DNA of 64,000 nt from Yoonia vestfoldensis (GTDB taxonomy: Bacteria; Pseudomonadota; Alphaproteobacteria; Rhodobacterales; Rhodobacteraceae): assembly GCF_002158905.1 (NCBI RefSeq), contig NZ_CP021431.1, positions 2,667,001 through 2,731,000 of the forward strand, written 5' to 3'. How positions within the stretch are numbered: the stretch's first letter is position 1; each line of letters opens with the position of its first letter. Position numbers and translations under genes: made by a program. A model generated the notes under the pieces. It searched no databases. It had not been told where the DNA came from and saw nothing but the letters and a program-made list of their open reading frames with translations. Below are positions 1-9,490 of the stretch, piece after piece.

Positions 1-1
1 T

Positions 2-2524
2 TTCGCCGGTCCGGTGCTGAACCCCCAGCAGGCCCGCGAGGGGCGCGGCGATCTGGTGATCGCGCTGGATGGCACTTGGGCAGGCGCGCCCGATTGGCAG
101 GCGAGGATCGACCGTGTCGCGGCCCTGCTGACCGAGGCCGCCGCCAATGAACGCCGCGTCGCGGTGGTCACGCTGACCGACCTGCCCTTGGCCGAACCGC
201 TGCCCTTTGCCGCGCCCAGCGCATGGCGCGAACGGCTGGCAAGCTTGCAACCCAAGCCCTGGCAGCCTGTCGATGCGGCGGCCTATTTCGCGGATCAGGG
301 CGGGTTTGAGACCTATTGGATCAGCGATGGGCTTGATTATCCGGGCCGCGCCGACCTGCTGGCCACCTTCGAGAGCGCAGGCAATGTGACCCTATTCCAG
401 ACCCCGCGTCAGGTGACTGCCCTGCGCCCTGCACGGTTCGAGGATGGCACGGTCCGCGTCAGCGCTGCCCGCACCCCGATTGGTGCGCCAAGCGAGACGA
501 CCGTCACCGCCATCGGCCTTGATCCGGCTGGCGTGGAACGGGCGCTGGCCTCTGTGCCGCTGGCGTTTGAAGCGGGACAAGAGGTGGCGGAAACCACGCT
601 CGACCTGCCGCCGGAATTGCGCAACCGGATCACGCGGTTCGAATTGACCGGCACACGTTCCGCCGCCGCGGTCAGCCTGGGCGATGATGCTTTGCGGCGG
701 CGCGAGGTCGCGCTGATCGCAGGGCGCGGCGACCGCGAAGGGCTGGATTTGCTTTCGCAGCTTTTCTACCTGCGCGAGGCGCTGGCCCCCACCGCTGACC
801 TGATCGACGGTGATCTGGCCGATGTGCTGCTGGCCAATCCCGATGTGATCGTGCTGGCCGATGTCGCGATCCTGACCGATATCGAGGCGCAGGGCATCGC
901 CGATTGGGTCGATCAGGGCGGGCTACTGTTACGTTTTGCGGGGCCGCGTCTGGCGGCCTCGGACGTGGGTCGCCGGAGTGAGGACCCGTTGCTGCCGGTG
1001 CGTCTGCGCGCAGGTGGCCGCAGCGTCGGCGGCGCGATGAGCTGGGGCGAACCCAAGGCGCTGGCCCCCTTTGCCCCCGATACACCGTTCTTTGGTCTGA
1101 CCATCCCCGAGGATGTGACCGTCACCAGCCAGGTCATGGCGCAGCCCGACCCGACGCTGGCCGACCGCGTGATCGCGCAGCTGGCCGATGGCACGCCGCT
1201 GGTCACGCGCAAATTCAGCGGGGACGGGCAGGTCGTGCTGGTCCATGTGACCGCGAATGCCGAATGGTCGAGCCTGCCTTTGTCAGGGCTTTTCGTGCAG
1301 ATGCTGGAACGGCTGGCCGTGTCCACCCGCCCGGCCAGGCCAGAGGCCACCGAACTCGCAGGGACGATATGGCAGCCGCAGAGCCTGCTGGATGGTTACG
1401 GGCGTTTGCAGGACGGGCGCGATCTGGCCGGTGTCGCGGGCGAGGTGCTGGCGACCGGCGTCACTGGCCCGCAATTGCACCCGGGGCTTTACGCCGCGCG
1501 CGACCGCCAGATCGCGGTCAATGTGATCGGGCCGGACAGGCTGCTGACCCCCGCCGCCTGGCCAGCGCGGATCGCCGTCGAAGGTATGACCGCCCTGCGC
1601 GCCACGGCCCTGAAAGGCTGGCTGCTGGGCGCGGCTTTGGCGCTGTTGCTGGTCGATATCATCGCGTCACTGGCCCTGGGCGGCCGGTTGCGCGGGCCGC
1701 GCGCGGATGTCGCCTTGGCGGTGATGCTGGCGCTGGCCCTTGCCCCCAAAGCCCAGGCGCAAAACGCCGAGGATTTCGCGTTGCAGGCCACATCCGAGGT
1801 GGTGCTGGCCCATGTGCTGACCGGTGATCCACGCATTGACGAGGTGACCGCCGCCGGCCTTGCCGGCCTGTCCCAGACCTTGTTCCGGCGCACCTCGATC
1901 GAACCGGCGGCACCGATGGCGGTGGATATCGAAACCGATGAGCTGGCGTTTTTTCCGTTTCTTTACTGGCCGATCACCGCCGATCAGCCGCTGCCCAGCC
2001 GCGAGGCCTATGGCAAGCTGAACCGCTATCTGCGCAGCGGCGGGATGATCCTGTTCGACACCCGCGACGCCGATACCGCACGCTTCGGGTCCGGCTCGCC
2101 CGAAGGGGCGCGGTTGCAGGCGATTGCCCGCTCGCTGGATATTCCGCCCCTGGCCCCGATCCCGCCCGATCATGTGCTGACCCGCACATTCTATCTGTTG
2201 CAGGATTTTCCGGGCCGCTATGCCAGCCGCGATGTCTGGGTCGAGGCCGCACCCCCGGATGCCGCGCAGGTCGATGGCATGCCGTTTCGCAATCTGAATG
2301 ACGGGGTGACGCCGGTGGTGATCGGCGGCAATGATTGGGCGCGCGCCTGGGCCGTGACCGCGACTGGCGCGCCGATGTTTCCGGTCGGGCGCGGCGCGGC
2401 CGGTGAACGCCAACGCGAGATCGCGCTGCGGTTTGGCGTCAATCTGATCATGCATGTGCTGACCGGAAATTATAAATCCGATCAGGTCCATGTGCCTGAT
2501 TTGCTGGATCGGTTGGGCCAATGA
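2..2524 (+). CDS. DUF4159 domain-containing membrane protein, 5' end outside the window
   Basis: The reading frame is open to the left edge (residues FAGP precede the first GTG at position 14), so the N-terminus, expected to be a BatA-type membrane domain, lies outside the window. What is visible is an amidotransferase-like or vWA-like central part, a hydrophobic segment near 1610-1680, and a C-terminal DUF4159 domain from about 1800 that contains the FFPFLYWPI and RSGGMILFDTRD stretches. Family members sit in MoxR ATPase/DUF58 clusters linked to envelope maintenance; that upstream context is inferred, not seen. A family A repeat follows the stop, then a second membrane protein on the same strand. 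The biochemical role is unknown. Confidence 0.85.
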   Translation, partial: FAGPVLNPQQAREGRGDLVIALDGTWAGAPDWQARIDRVAALLTEAAANERRVAVVTLTDLPLAEPLPFAAPSAWRERLASLQPKPWQPVDAAAYFADQGGFETYWISDGLDYPGRADLLATFESAGNVTLFQTPRQVTALRPARFEDGTVRVSAARTPIGAPSETTVTAIGLDPAGVERALASVPLAFEAGQEVAETTLDLPPELRNRITRFELTGTRSAAAVSLGDDALRRREVALIAGRGDREGLDLLSQLFYLREALAPTADLIDGDLADVLLANPDVIVLADVAILTDIEAQGIADWVDQGGLLLRFAGPRLAASDVGRRSEDPLLPVRLRAGGRSVGGAMSWGEPKALAPFAPDTPFFGLTIPEDVTVTSQVMAQPDPTLADRVIAQLADGTPLVTRKFSGDGQVVLVHVTANAEWSSLPLSGLFVQMLERLAVSTRPARPEATELAGTIWQPQSLLDGYGRLQDGRDLAGVAGEVLATGVTGPQLHPGLYAARDRQIAVNVIGPDRLLTPAAWPARIAVEGMTALRATALKGWLLGAALALLLVDIIASLALGGRLRGPRADVALAVMLALALAPKAQAQNAEDFALQATSEVVLAHVLTGDPRIDEVTAAGLAGLSQTLFRRTSIEPAAPMAVDIETDELAFFPFLYWPITADQPLPSREAYGKLNRYLRSGGMILFDTRDADTARFGSGSPEGARLQAIARSLDIPPLAPIPPDHVLTRTFYLLQDFPGRYASRDVWVEAAPPDAAQVDGMPFRNLNDGVTPVVIGGNDWARAWAVTATGAPMFPVGRGAAGERQREIALRFGVNLIMHVLTGNYKSDQVHVPDLLDRLGQ

Positions 2525-2545
2525 GAATGCGGCGGATCCTGACCT

Positions 2546-2600
2546 GTCAGATGTCACGACATCTGACGCCTCCGGCGGGGATATTTAAGCTCGGAAGATG
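2546..2600 (+). repeat. Family A intergenic element, copy A1, with its hairpin
   Basis: A perfect 10-bp hairpin (GTCAGATGTC at 2546-2555, GACATCTGAC at 2558-2567) is followed directly by the family A core at 2568-2600 (GCCTCCGGCGGGG, ATATTT, GCTCGGAAGATG). The core starts 43 nt after the DUF4159 stop, in the same orientation. It fills the space before the next gene, so it lies inside a probable operon. Confidence 0.85.
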
Positions 2601-2615
2601 CGGGGAGTTTGGCGC

Positions 2616-4685
2616 ATGACCGGCATGGTGATCTTTGATCCGCTGATCCCGCTGGTGGCGGTTTACGCGCTGGCGGGGCTTGTGGCGCTGGCGGTTGTGT
2701 TGGCGGCCTGGCGCCGCTTGCCCGGCTGGTGGCTGCGCGCATTGGCGGGGCTGGCCTTGCTGGCGGCCATGGCCAACCCGTCCTTGCAGCGCGAGGACCG
2801 CGCCCCGCTCAGCGATATCGTCATGGTCGTCCTCGATGAAAGTGCCAGCCAGCGCATCGCGGGCCGCCCTGACCAGAATGCCCAAGCCCTGGCGCATATC
2901 ACCGCCGCATTGGACCGCCAGCCGAATACTGAAATGCGTCTGGTCAGGCTTGGCGATGCGCCGGGCGATCAAGGCACGACCTTGATGACCAGGCTTGCGC
3001 AGGCTTTGGCCGAAGAGCCGCAGGGCCGGATTGCCGGGATCATCGTGATTTCGGACGGCCGCCTGCATGATATGGACAAGGCCCCCGCCCTGCCCGCGCC
3101 GCTGCATCTGCTGCTGACCGGGGAACCTGACGATTGGGACCGCAGGCTGGTGGTGTCCAATGCCCCCGCCTTTGCCATTCTGGGCGAGACTTTCAACCTG
3201 ACCCTGCGGATCGAGGATCAGGGCGCCGCACCGGCCACCCAGACCGTGGATCTGTCGATCTCTATTGACGGGGAACCGCCGCTGACCCTGCCTGTCCCGC
3301 TGGGCCGCGATATCGAGCTGCCGGTGCAGCTGGCCCATGCGGGTATGAATGTGTTGCAATTCACCATTCCGACCACTGCGGGTGAATTGACCGACCGCAA
3401 TAATGCCGCCGTCATCCAGATCAACGGCGTGCGCGACCGGTTGAGCGTCTTGCTGGTGTCGGGCGAGCCGCATCCGGGCGAGCGGACCTGGCGCAACCTG
3501 TTGAAATCCGACGCGGCGGTGGATCTGGTGCATTTCACCATCCTGCGCCCGCCCGAGAAACAGGACGGCGTGCCGGTCAATGAATTGTCGCTGATCGCCT
3601 TTCCCACCCGCGAGCTATTCTTGGAAAAGATCGATGATTTCGACCTGATCATCTTTGACCGTTACCGCCGGCGCGGTATTCTGCCCAATGCCTATTTCGA
3701 CAATATCCGCAATTATGTCGAACAGGGCGGGGCGGTGCTGATTTCTTCAGGGCCGGAATATGGCGCGGCGGATAGTATCTATCGCTCGCCTCTGGGGGCG
3801 GTGCTGCCGGGTGCGCCGACCGCGCGCGTGTTCGAGCAAGGCTTTGTGCCGCAGATCACCGATCTGGGCGCGCGCCATCCGGTGACCGCGGGGCTGGATG
3901 CGCTGGCGCCCCCTGCCGCCGAGGGCGATGGTCCGGGCTGGGGCCGCTGGTTCCGGCTGGTTGATGTGCTGGTCCCGCAGGCGGCATCTGTTGTCATGTC
4001 GGGGCTGGATGACCGCCCCTTGCTGGTGTTGAACCGGGTTGGCGAGGGTCGTGTGGCGCTGATGGCCTCGGATCATTCCTGGCTCTGGGATCGCGGCTAT
4101 GAAGGCGGCGGGCCGCAGTTGGAATTGCTGCGCCGTCTGGCGCATTGGATGATGCGCGAACCCGAGCTGGAGGAAGAGGCCCTGTTCGTCGCCCCTGTCG
4201 GCCAGCAGATGCGGATCATCCGCCGCACCCTGTCTGACACTGCCGGTGACGTGACCATCACCCATCCCGACGGGACCGAAACACGCGTGCCATTGACCGA
4301 GATATCCCCCGGCCGGTTCGAGACGCTTTGGGATGCGCCTGAAATCGGGCTCTACCGGCTGGATGACGGCGAAGAACAGGCCGTCATCGCGCTTGGCCCT
4401 GCGGCACCGCGCGAATTCGAACAGACGATCGCGACCGGTGACGTGCTGGCGCCCCTGATCGCAGCGCAGCGTGGCGGCATCATGCCGGTGTCAGAAGGAC
4501 CTGTGGATATTCGTGCCATGCGCCCCGGCCGCCCTGCCGCCGGGCGCGGCTGGATCGGGATCACCCCGCGCGGCGCATTCCAGACCGCTGATATCAAGAT
4601 CACGCCCCTGGTGCCGGCCTGGCTATTCCTGCTGCTGGCCGCGATGTTGAGCCTGGGGGCCTGGCTGCGCGAAGGCCGCCGTTAA
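2616..4685 (+). CDS. Glutamine amidotransferase-like (BatA/vWA-type) membrane protein
   Basis: This protein of about 689 aa has two N-terminal membrane segments (residues about 8-28 and 40-58), a large periplasmic part, and a C-terminal membrane segment (VPAWLFLLLAAMLSLGAWL) before a basic tail. The central part (IVMVVLDESASQ; LIIFDRYRRRG; GGAVLISSGPEYG) resembles the amidotransferase-like proteins encoded beside DUF4159/BatA proteins in Rhodobacterales. I chose the ATG at 2616 rather than 2598 because GGGGAG at 2602-2607 gives a well-spaced ribosome site and 2598 lies inside the repeat. It is probably co-transcribed with the DUF4159 gene. Its exact function is unknown. Confidence 0.75.
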   Translation: MTGMVIFDPLIPLVAVYALAGLVALAVVLAAWRRLPGWWLRALAGLALLAAMANPSLQREDRAPLSDIVMVVLDESASQRIAGRPDQNAQALAHITAALDRQPNTEMRLVRLGDAPGDQGTTLMTRLAQALAEEPQGRIAGIIVISDGRLHDMDKAPALPAPLHLLLTGEPDDWDRRLVVSNAPAFAILGETFNLTLRIEDQGAAPATQTVDLSISIDGEPPLTLPVPLGRDIELPVQLAHAGMNVLQFTIPTTAGELTDRNNAAVIQINGVRDRLSVLLVSGEPHPGERTWRNLLKSDAAVDLVHFTILRPPEKQDGVPVNELSLIAFPTRELFLEKIDDFDLIIFDRYRRRGILPNAYFDNIRNYVEQGGAVLISSGPEYGAADSIYRSPLGAVLPGAPTARVFEQGFVPQITDLGARHPVTAGLDALAPPAAEGDGPGWGRWFRLVDVLVPQAASVVMSGLDDRPLLVLNRVGEGRVALMASDHSWLWDRGYEGGGPQLELLRRLAHWMMREPELEEEALFVAPVGQQMRIIRRTLSDTAGDVTITHPDGTETRVPLTEISPGRFETLWDAPEIGLYRLDDGEEQAVIALGPAAPREFEQTIATGDVLAPLIAAQRGGIMPVSEGPVDIRAMRPGRPAAGRGWIGITPRGAFQTADIKITPLVPAWLFLLLAAMLSLGAWLREGRR

Positions 4686-4736
4686 AGCGTTGCAGGACAG
4701 GCCTGCACAGAATCTGGCGGCCTGGTCCGAGACAAT

Positions 4737-5429
4737 CTAATCATTCATCAGCACATTGCGCGGCAATGATGCGAATTCGCGCGACCAGATGATCCCCGCA
4801 ACGATCAATGTCGCCAGGATCAGCGCGCCCGGTCCCGCAAGCCAGGCCAAGGCAGCCAGCGCGAAATACATCGACCGCAGGCCACGGTTGAAATTCAGCG
4901 CGGCGCGGATGTTCAGCTCTGCCGCCTGGGCTGCGCGCGGATAGGCCACCGGATCGGCCGGGTCGTTGGGCACCGAGGCCATGACCACCGCGCAATAGCC
5001 GAACACCCGGTTGGACCAGACGAATTTCAAAAAGCCATTGGTCAGGAACAGCGCGACCAGCGCCAGTTTCAGCTGCCAGATCAGCACGGGAACCTGTGTA
5101 TCCGTCACCTCTGCCGCGACGCCCCGCAGGCTTTCGGTATTGCCCAGCAAGGCCAGCACGCCGCCGATGGCAAAAAGGCTGGTCGAGGCAAAGAACGCCG
5201 TGCCTTCGCGCAGACCGGCCAGGATCTGGCTGTCAAAGATGCGCGGGTCACGGGTCACAAAGACCTTCATCCAGTCGCGTCGCCGTTCCGACATCAGCAC
5301 CGTCACCGACGGACGCCGCAGGCCGGGATGTTCGATCCGCCAGCCAATGCCACACCAGACCAGCACGATCAGCGCCGCTGCTACCGCGTCAAACTGGTTG
5401 AGTAACCCAAGGTGATCAAGCAAAGTCAT
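4737..5429 (-). CDS. DUF599 family membrane protein
   Basis: This is a 230-aa protein with about four hydrophobic segments, including DAVAAALIVLVW near the N-terminus, FFASTSLFAIGGVLALLG and ALAALAWLAGPGALILATL. The RRDWM and RDPRIFDSQI stretches between them fit the DUF599 family of unknown function. The ATG at 5429 (MTLLDHLGL) is preferred; a TTG nine codons upstream at 5456 is possible. It stands alone and converges on the preceding membrane-protein gene; a 6-bp hairpin (4691-4707) lies between the two stops. Confidence 0.8.
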   Translation of the reverse strand: MTLLDHLGLLNQFDAVAAALIVLVWCGIGWRIEHPGLRRPSVTVLMSERRRDWMKVFVTRDPRIFDSQILAGLREGTAFFASTSLFAIGGVLALLGNTESLRGVAAEVTDTQVPVLIWQLKLALVALFLTNGFLKFVWSNRVFGYCAVVMASVPNDPADPVAYPRAAQAAELNIRAALNFNRGLRSMYFALAALAWLAGPGALILATLIVAGIIWSREFASLPRNVLMND

Positions 5430-5520
5430 GTGAAATCCATAGCCGGTCCAGTTCAAACTTGCCAGAAGGCAAAATTGGTCATATAATCTTACCAGTCATA
5501 CCCAGGGGGGAGCGCGCTCC

Positions 5521-6954
5521 ATGCAAATGCCATTACCCAATGCCGGCGTCTTGTCGCGCAAGGACCAGATTGTCGCCCGCCTTGCGGCCGTGCTGCCGGC
5601 CGATGCGCTGATGTCGGATATCGCGGAAACCCGCGCCTATGAATGTGATGCGCTGACCGCCTATCGCTGTCCGCCTTTGGCCGTGGTCTTGCCCTCGACG
5701 ACCGAACAGGTCGCGGCGGTGCTGAAGATCTGCCATGACATGGGCGTGCCTGTGGTGCCGCGCGGGTCTGGCACCTCGCTGGCGGGCGGCGCGCTACCGA
5801 CGGCTGATTGCGTGATCCTTGGCGTGGCGCGCATGACCCAGGTGATCGAGACGAATTACCCCGACCGCTATATCCGCCTGCAGACCGGCCGCACCAACCT
5901 GTCGGTCACCGGCGCTGTCGAGGCGGACGGGTTTTTCTATGCTCCCGATCCGTCCAGCCAGCTGGCCTGTGCCATCGCGGGCAATATCGCGATGAATTCG
6001 GGCGGCGCGCATTGTCTGAAATATGGCGTGACCACGAATAACCTGCTGGGTGTGACCCTGGTCACGATGGATGGCACCGTAATGGAGATCGGCGGCGCGC
6101 ATATGGATGCGGGCGGGCTGGATCTGCTGGGCGTGATCTGCGGGTCCGAGGGTCAATTGGGCGTCGTCACCGAGGCGACCCTGCGCATCCTGCCCAAGCC
6201 CGAAGGCGCGCGCCCCGTGCTGATGGGCTATGACAGTTCCGAAGTTGCCGGACAGGTTGTCACCGATATCATCAAGGCAGGCATCCTGCCGGTCGCCATC
6301 GAGTTCATGGACCGCCCCTGTATCGAGGCGACCGAGGCTTTCGCCAAGGCTGGCTATCCGATCTGCGAGGCGCTGCTGATCGTCGAGGTCGAAGGATCCC
6401 CCGCCGAGATCGACGCCCAGCTGGCGCTGATCATGCAGATCGCCCGCAGCCACAACCCCGTCGAGCTGCGCGAGGCCAAGGATGCCGACGAGGCTGGCCG
6501 GATCTGGCTGGGCCGCAAATCCGCCTTTGGCGCAATGGGTCAGATCAATGATTACATGTGTCTGGATGGCACGATCCCGGTGTCCGCGCTGCCTTATGTG
6601 CTGCGCCGGATCGGCGAGATGTCCAAGGAATATGGCTTGGGCGTTGGCAATGTCTTTCATGCAGGCGATGGAAATATGCATCCGCTGATCCTGTTTGACG
6701 CCAATAAGCCCGGCGATCTGGAACTCTGCGAGGCATTCGGCGCCGATATCCTGCGGCTTTGTGTCGAGGTCGGCGGCTGTCTGACCGGCGAACATGGTGT
6801 GGGGATCGAAAAGCGTGACCTGATGCATGTGCAATTCGCCCCCGCCGATCTGGAAGCGCAGATGGCGGTCAAGGATGTGTTCGATCCCGCATGGTTGCTG
6901 AATGCCGCCAAGGTGTTTCCGCTGGATAGCTCTGCCCCAAGACGCGCGGCGTGA
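5521..6954 (+). CDS. glcD: Glycolate oxidase FAD-linked subunit GlcD
   Basis: This 477-aa flavoprotein oxidises glycolate to glyoxylate together with GlcE and GlcF, passing electrons to the membrane quinone pool. The FAD-binding PCMH-type motif is visible as VVPRGSGTSLAGGALPT (residues about 78-94). The C-terminal FAD-oxidase domain carries HAGDGNMHPLILFD and GEHGVGIEKRDLM, which are typical of D-lactate/glycolate dehydrogenases. The length matches GlcD. It is first in the order glcD-glcE-glcF. A family A repeat separates it from glcE. The glcB/glcG genes seen in some operons are absent here. Confidence 0.95.
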   Translation: MQMPLPNAGVLSRKDQIVARLAAVLPADALMSDIAETRAYECDALTAYRCPPLAVVLPSTTEQVAAVLKICHDMGVPVVPRGSGTSLAGGALPTADCVILGVARMTQVIETNYPDRYIRLQTGRTNLSVTGAVEADGFFYAPDPSSQLACAIAGNIAMNSGGAHCLKYGVTTNNLLGVTLVTMDGTVMEIGGAHMDAGGLDLLGVICGSEGQLGVVTEATLRILPKPEGARPVLMGYDSSEVAGQVVTDIIKAGILPVAIEFMDRPCIEATEAFAKAGYPICEALLIVEVEGSPAEIDAQLALIMQIARSHNPVELREAKDADEAGRIWLGRKSAFGAMGQINDYMCLDGTIPVSALPYVLRRIGEMSKEYGLGVGNVFHAGDGNMHPLILFDANKPGDLELCEAFGADILRLCVEVGGCLTGEHGVGIEKRDLMHVQFAPADLEAQMAVKDVFDPAWLLNAAKVFPLDSSAPRRAA

Positions 6955-7020
6955 GGGGGCTTTGCCCCCGCCCCGGACCCTGTCCGGGTCTCCCCCAGGA
7001 TATTTATACTCGGAAGATGA
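6955..7020 (+). repeat. Family A intergenic element, copy A2, with two hairpins
   Basis: Directly after the glcD stop are two short hairpins: GGGGGC/GCCCCC (6955-6960, 6964-6969) and CCCGGAC/GTCCGGG (6972-6978, 6982-6988). The core (CCCCCAGG-ATATTT, then ACTCGGAAGATG) follows at about 6992-7020. Its terminal GGAAG at 7012-7016 lies 5 nt before the glcE ATG, where a ribosome binding site is expected, so the repeat appears to supply the glcE Shine-Dalgarno. Confidence 0.85.
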
Positions 7021-7021
7021 T

Positions 7022-8116
7022 ATGACACCCCAGAACGAGCAAGAGCTTGCCCGCATGGTGGCCGAGGCCGATGGCCCGCTGCGGATCATGGGCGGCGGCA
7101 CGCGGCCTATCGGGCGCAGCACCGGTGCTGCGCTGTCGCTGGCAGGCATGGCGGGGATCACGCTTTATGAACCCGGCGCGCTGACGCTGGTGGCCAAGGC
7201 GGGCACGCCTTTGGCCGAGGTGCAGGCGCGGCTGGCGGCCGAAAACCAGCGCTTGGCGTTCGAGCCGATGGATCATCGCGCGCTGCTTGGCACCGAGGGC
7301 GATCCGACCATCGGCGGCATGGTCGCGGCCAATGTGTCAGGGCCACGGCGCATTTCAGTGGGGGCCTGCCGCGATTTCATGCTGGGTGTGCGCTTTGTCG
7401 ATGGTGCGGGCAATATCATCAAGAACGGCGGCCGCGTGATGAAGAATGTCACCGGCTATGATCTGGTCAAGCTGCTGACCGGGTCTTATGGCACTTTGGG
7501 TGTGCTGACCGAAGTGTCGTTGAAGGTCCTGCCGGATGTGGAAACGCAAGTGACGCTGGTGCTGGAGGGGCTGGATGATCCCAGGGCCGTGGCCGCGATG
7601 GCGGCTGCCATGTCCTCGCCTTTCGAGGTGACGGGGGCGGCGCATGATCCCGCATCAGGGCGCACCCTGTTGCGGCTGGAAGGCTTTGCCGCGTCGGTTG
7701 CCTATCGCGCCCAGGCGCTGGCGTGGGTGCTTGCCCCGTTCGGGGCCGTGGCCGTGATGGATGATCACGCCGCATCGGCCGCGCTTTGGGCCGCGATCCG
7801 CGATGTGACCGCCTTTGCCGGGCAGCAGGGCTGTGTCTGGCGGCTGTCGGTCAAGGCATCGGATGCGCCCGCGCTGGTCGCCAAGGCGGGTGCAAGCGCG
7901 GTGATCTATGATTGGGCGGGCGGCTTGGTCTGGCTTTTGGCTGATGGCGATCTGCGCGCGCGGCTTGGGGATTTTGCGGGCCATGCCACGCTGATCCGGG
8001 GGCAGGCCGATGTGCCGGTGTTCCAGCCGGAACCGGCGCCTGTTGCCGCGCTGAGCACCGCATTGCGCGCGAAATTCGATCCGCGCGGCATATTCAATCC
8101 GGGGATGATGGGCTGA
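7022..8116 (+). CDS. glcE: Glycolate oxidase subunit GlcE
   Basis: This 364-aa FAD-binding subunit of glycolate oxidase is a shortened relative of GlcD. It carries the flavin-binding stretch RIMGGGTRPIGRS near residue 20, then TIGGMVAANVSGPRR and NVTGYDLVKLLTGSYGTLGV, and ends in the family signature FDPRGIFNPGMMG. The ATG at 7022 was chosen because MTPQNEQEL aligns with the usual N-terminus and GGAAG lies 5 nt upstream. Its stop shares one base with the glcF start (TGATG), which indicates translational coupling. Confidence 0.93.
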   Translation: MTPQNEQELARMVAEADGPLRIMGGGTRPIGRSTGAALSLAGMAGITLYEPGALTLVAKAGTPLAEVQARLAAENQRLAFEPMDHRALLGTEGDPTIGGMVAANVSGPRRISVGACRDFMLGVRFVDGAGNIIKNGGRVMKNVTGYDLVKLLTGSYGTLGVLTEVSLKVLPDVETQVTLVLEGLDDPRAVAAMAAAMSSPFEVTGAAHDPASGRTLLRLEGFAASVAYRAQALAWVLAPFGAVAVMDDHAASAALWAAIRDVTAFAGQQGCVWRLSVKASDAPALVAKAGASAVIYDWAGGLVWLLADGDLRARLGDFAGHATLIRGQADVPVFQPEPAPVAALSTALRAKFDPRGIFNPGMMG

Positions 8117-9435
8117 TGCAAACGACATTCACACCAGAGCAGCTGGCCGAGCCCGGCACGGCGCGCGCCAACCAGATCCTGCGGACCTGCGTGCATTGCG
8201 GGTTCTGCACCGCGACCTGCCCGACCTATCAGGTGCTGGGCGATGAGCTCGACAGCCCGCGGGGCCGGATCTACCTGATCAAGGATATGCTCGAAAACGA
8301 GCGTGTGCCCGATGCCAAGACGGTCAAGCATATCGACCGTTGCCTGTCGTGCCTGGCCTGTATGACGACCTGTCCCTCTGGTGTGCATTACATGCATCTG
8401 GTCGATCATGCCCGCGCCTATATCGAAAAGAATTACGACCGGCCCTGGTCGGACCGTGCCTTGCGCTGGATTCTGGCGCAGGTGCTGCCCTATCCGATGC
8501 GGTTCCGCCTGGCGCTGCTGGGGGCCAAGATCGGGCGGCCCTTTGCGCGGTTCATGCCCGACCCCCGTCTGCGCGCGATGCTGGAAATGGCGCCAAAGGT
8601 CATCCCGCCGGTCAGCCGCAATGATGATCCGCAGACCTTTGCCGTCGCTGACAAGAAAATGCGCGTCGCCTTGATGACCGGCTGTGCGCAAAAGGCACTG
8701 AACACGGATATCAACGATGCCACGATCCGCTTGCTCACCCGTTTCGGGGCCGAGGTGGTCGTGGCCGAAGGCGCGGGCTGTTGCGGGGCCTTGACCCATC
8801 ACATGGGCAAAGAGGCCGAAAGCCATGCCGCCGCCGCCGCCAATATCCGCGCCTGGGTGCGCGAGATGGATCAGGGCGGGCTTGATGCGATCGTGATCAA
8901 CACATCGGGCTGCGGCACGACGGTCAAGGATTACGGCCATATGTTCCGCAATGACCCGCTGGCCGCCGATGCCGCGCGGGTTGCCGCCATCGCGATGGAT
9001 GTCTCCGAAGTGTTGATGAAGCTTGACCTGCCCGCAGGGGCCGACAAAGGCACCAAGGTCGCCTATCACGCCGCCTGTTCGCTGCAACATGGCCAGAAGA
9101 TCAAGACCTATCCCAAGGATTTGCTGAAAAAGGCCGGTTTCACCGTGCTGGAACCGGCCGACAGCCATTTGTGCTGTGGGTCCGCAGGCACCTATAATCT
9201 GATGCAGCCCGAGATTTCCAAGCAATTGAAGGCGCGCAAGGTCACCACATTGGAGGCGCTGGTCCCCGATATCATCGCCGCGGGCAATATCGGCTGCATG
9301 ATGCAGATCGGCAGCGCCACCGCCGTGCCGATCGTGCATACGGTCGAGCTGCTGGATTGGGCGACCGGTGGGCCGCAGCCGCCTGCGCTGCTTGCATCGG
9401 GCAATTCCGCGCCACAGGTGCCGATCCTGCGCTAG
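8116..9435 (+). CDS. glcF: Glycolate oxidase iron-sulfur subunit GlcF
   Basis: This 439-aa subunit carries electrons from GlcDE to the respiratory chain. Two [4Fe-4S] ferredoxin motifs are present (C25-x2-C28-x2-C31-x3-C35 and C76-x2-C79-x2-C82-x3-C86), the first in CVHCGFCTATCP. Two CCG-type cysteine-rich motifs (GCCGALTHHMG and CCGSAGTYN) are typical of heterodisulfide-reductase-like domains. The start overlaps the glcE stop by one base. It is the last gene of the glc set; a protease gene follows after 55 bp. Confidence 0.96.
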   Translation: MQTTFTPEQLAEPGTARANQILRTCVHCGFCTATCPTYQVLGDELDSPRGRIYLIKDMLENERVPDAKTVKHIDRCLSCLACMTTCPSGVHYMHLVDHARAYIEKNYDRPWSDRALRWILAQVLPYPMRFRLALLGAKIGRPFARFMPDPRLRAMLEMAPKVIPPVSRNDDPQTFAVADKKMRVALMTGCAQKALNTDINDATIRLLTRFGAEVVVAEGAGCCGALTHHMGKEAESHAAAAANIRAWVREMDQGGLDAIVINTSGCGTTVKDYGHMFRNDPLAADAARVAAIAMDVSEVLMKLDLPAGADKGTKVAYHAACSLQHGQKIKTYPKDLLKKAGFTVLEPADSHLCCGSAGTYNLMQPEISKQLKARKVTTLEALVPDIIAAGNIGCMMQIGSATAVPIVHTVELLDWATGGPQPPALLASGNSAPQVPILR

Positions 9436-9490
9436 CGCCGTGACGCGGCCCCGTATATCATCCATCTGCGGGCCGCGAACGGGAGACAGG

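Noticed and set aside
2546..2600. Family A element as a transposon end, attachment site or CRISPR repeat
   Set aside because: No transposase, target duplication or integrase is near any copy, and copies are single and kilobases apart with variable hairpins, not regularly spaced with spacers.
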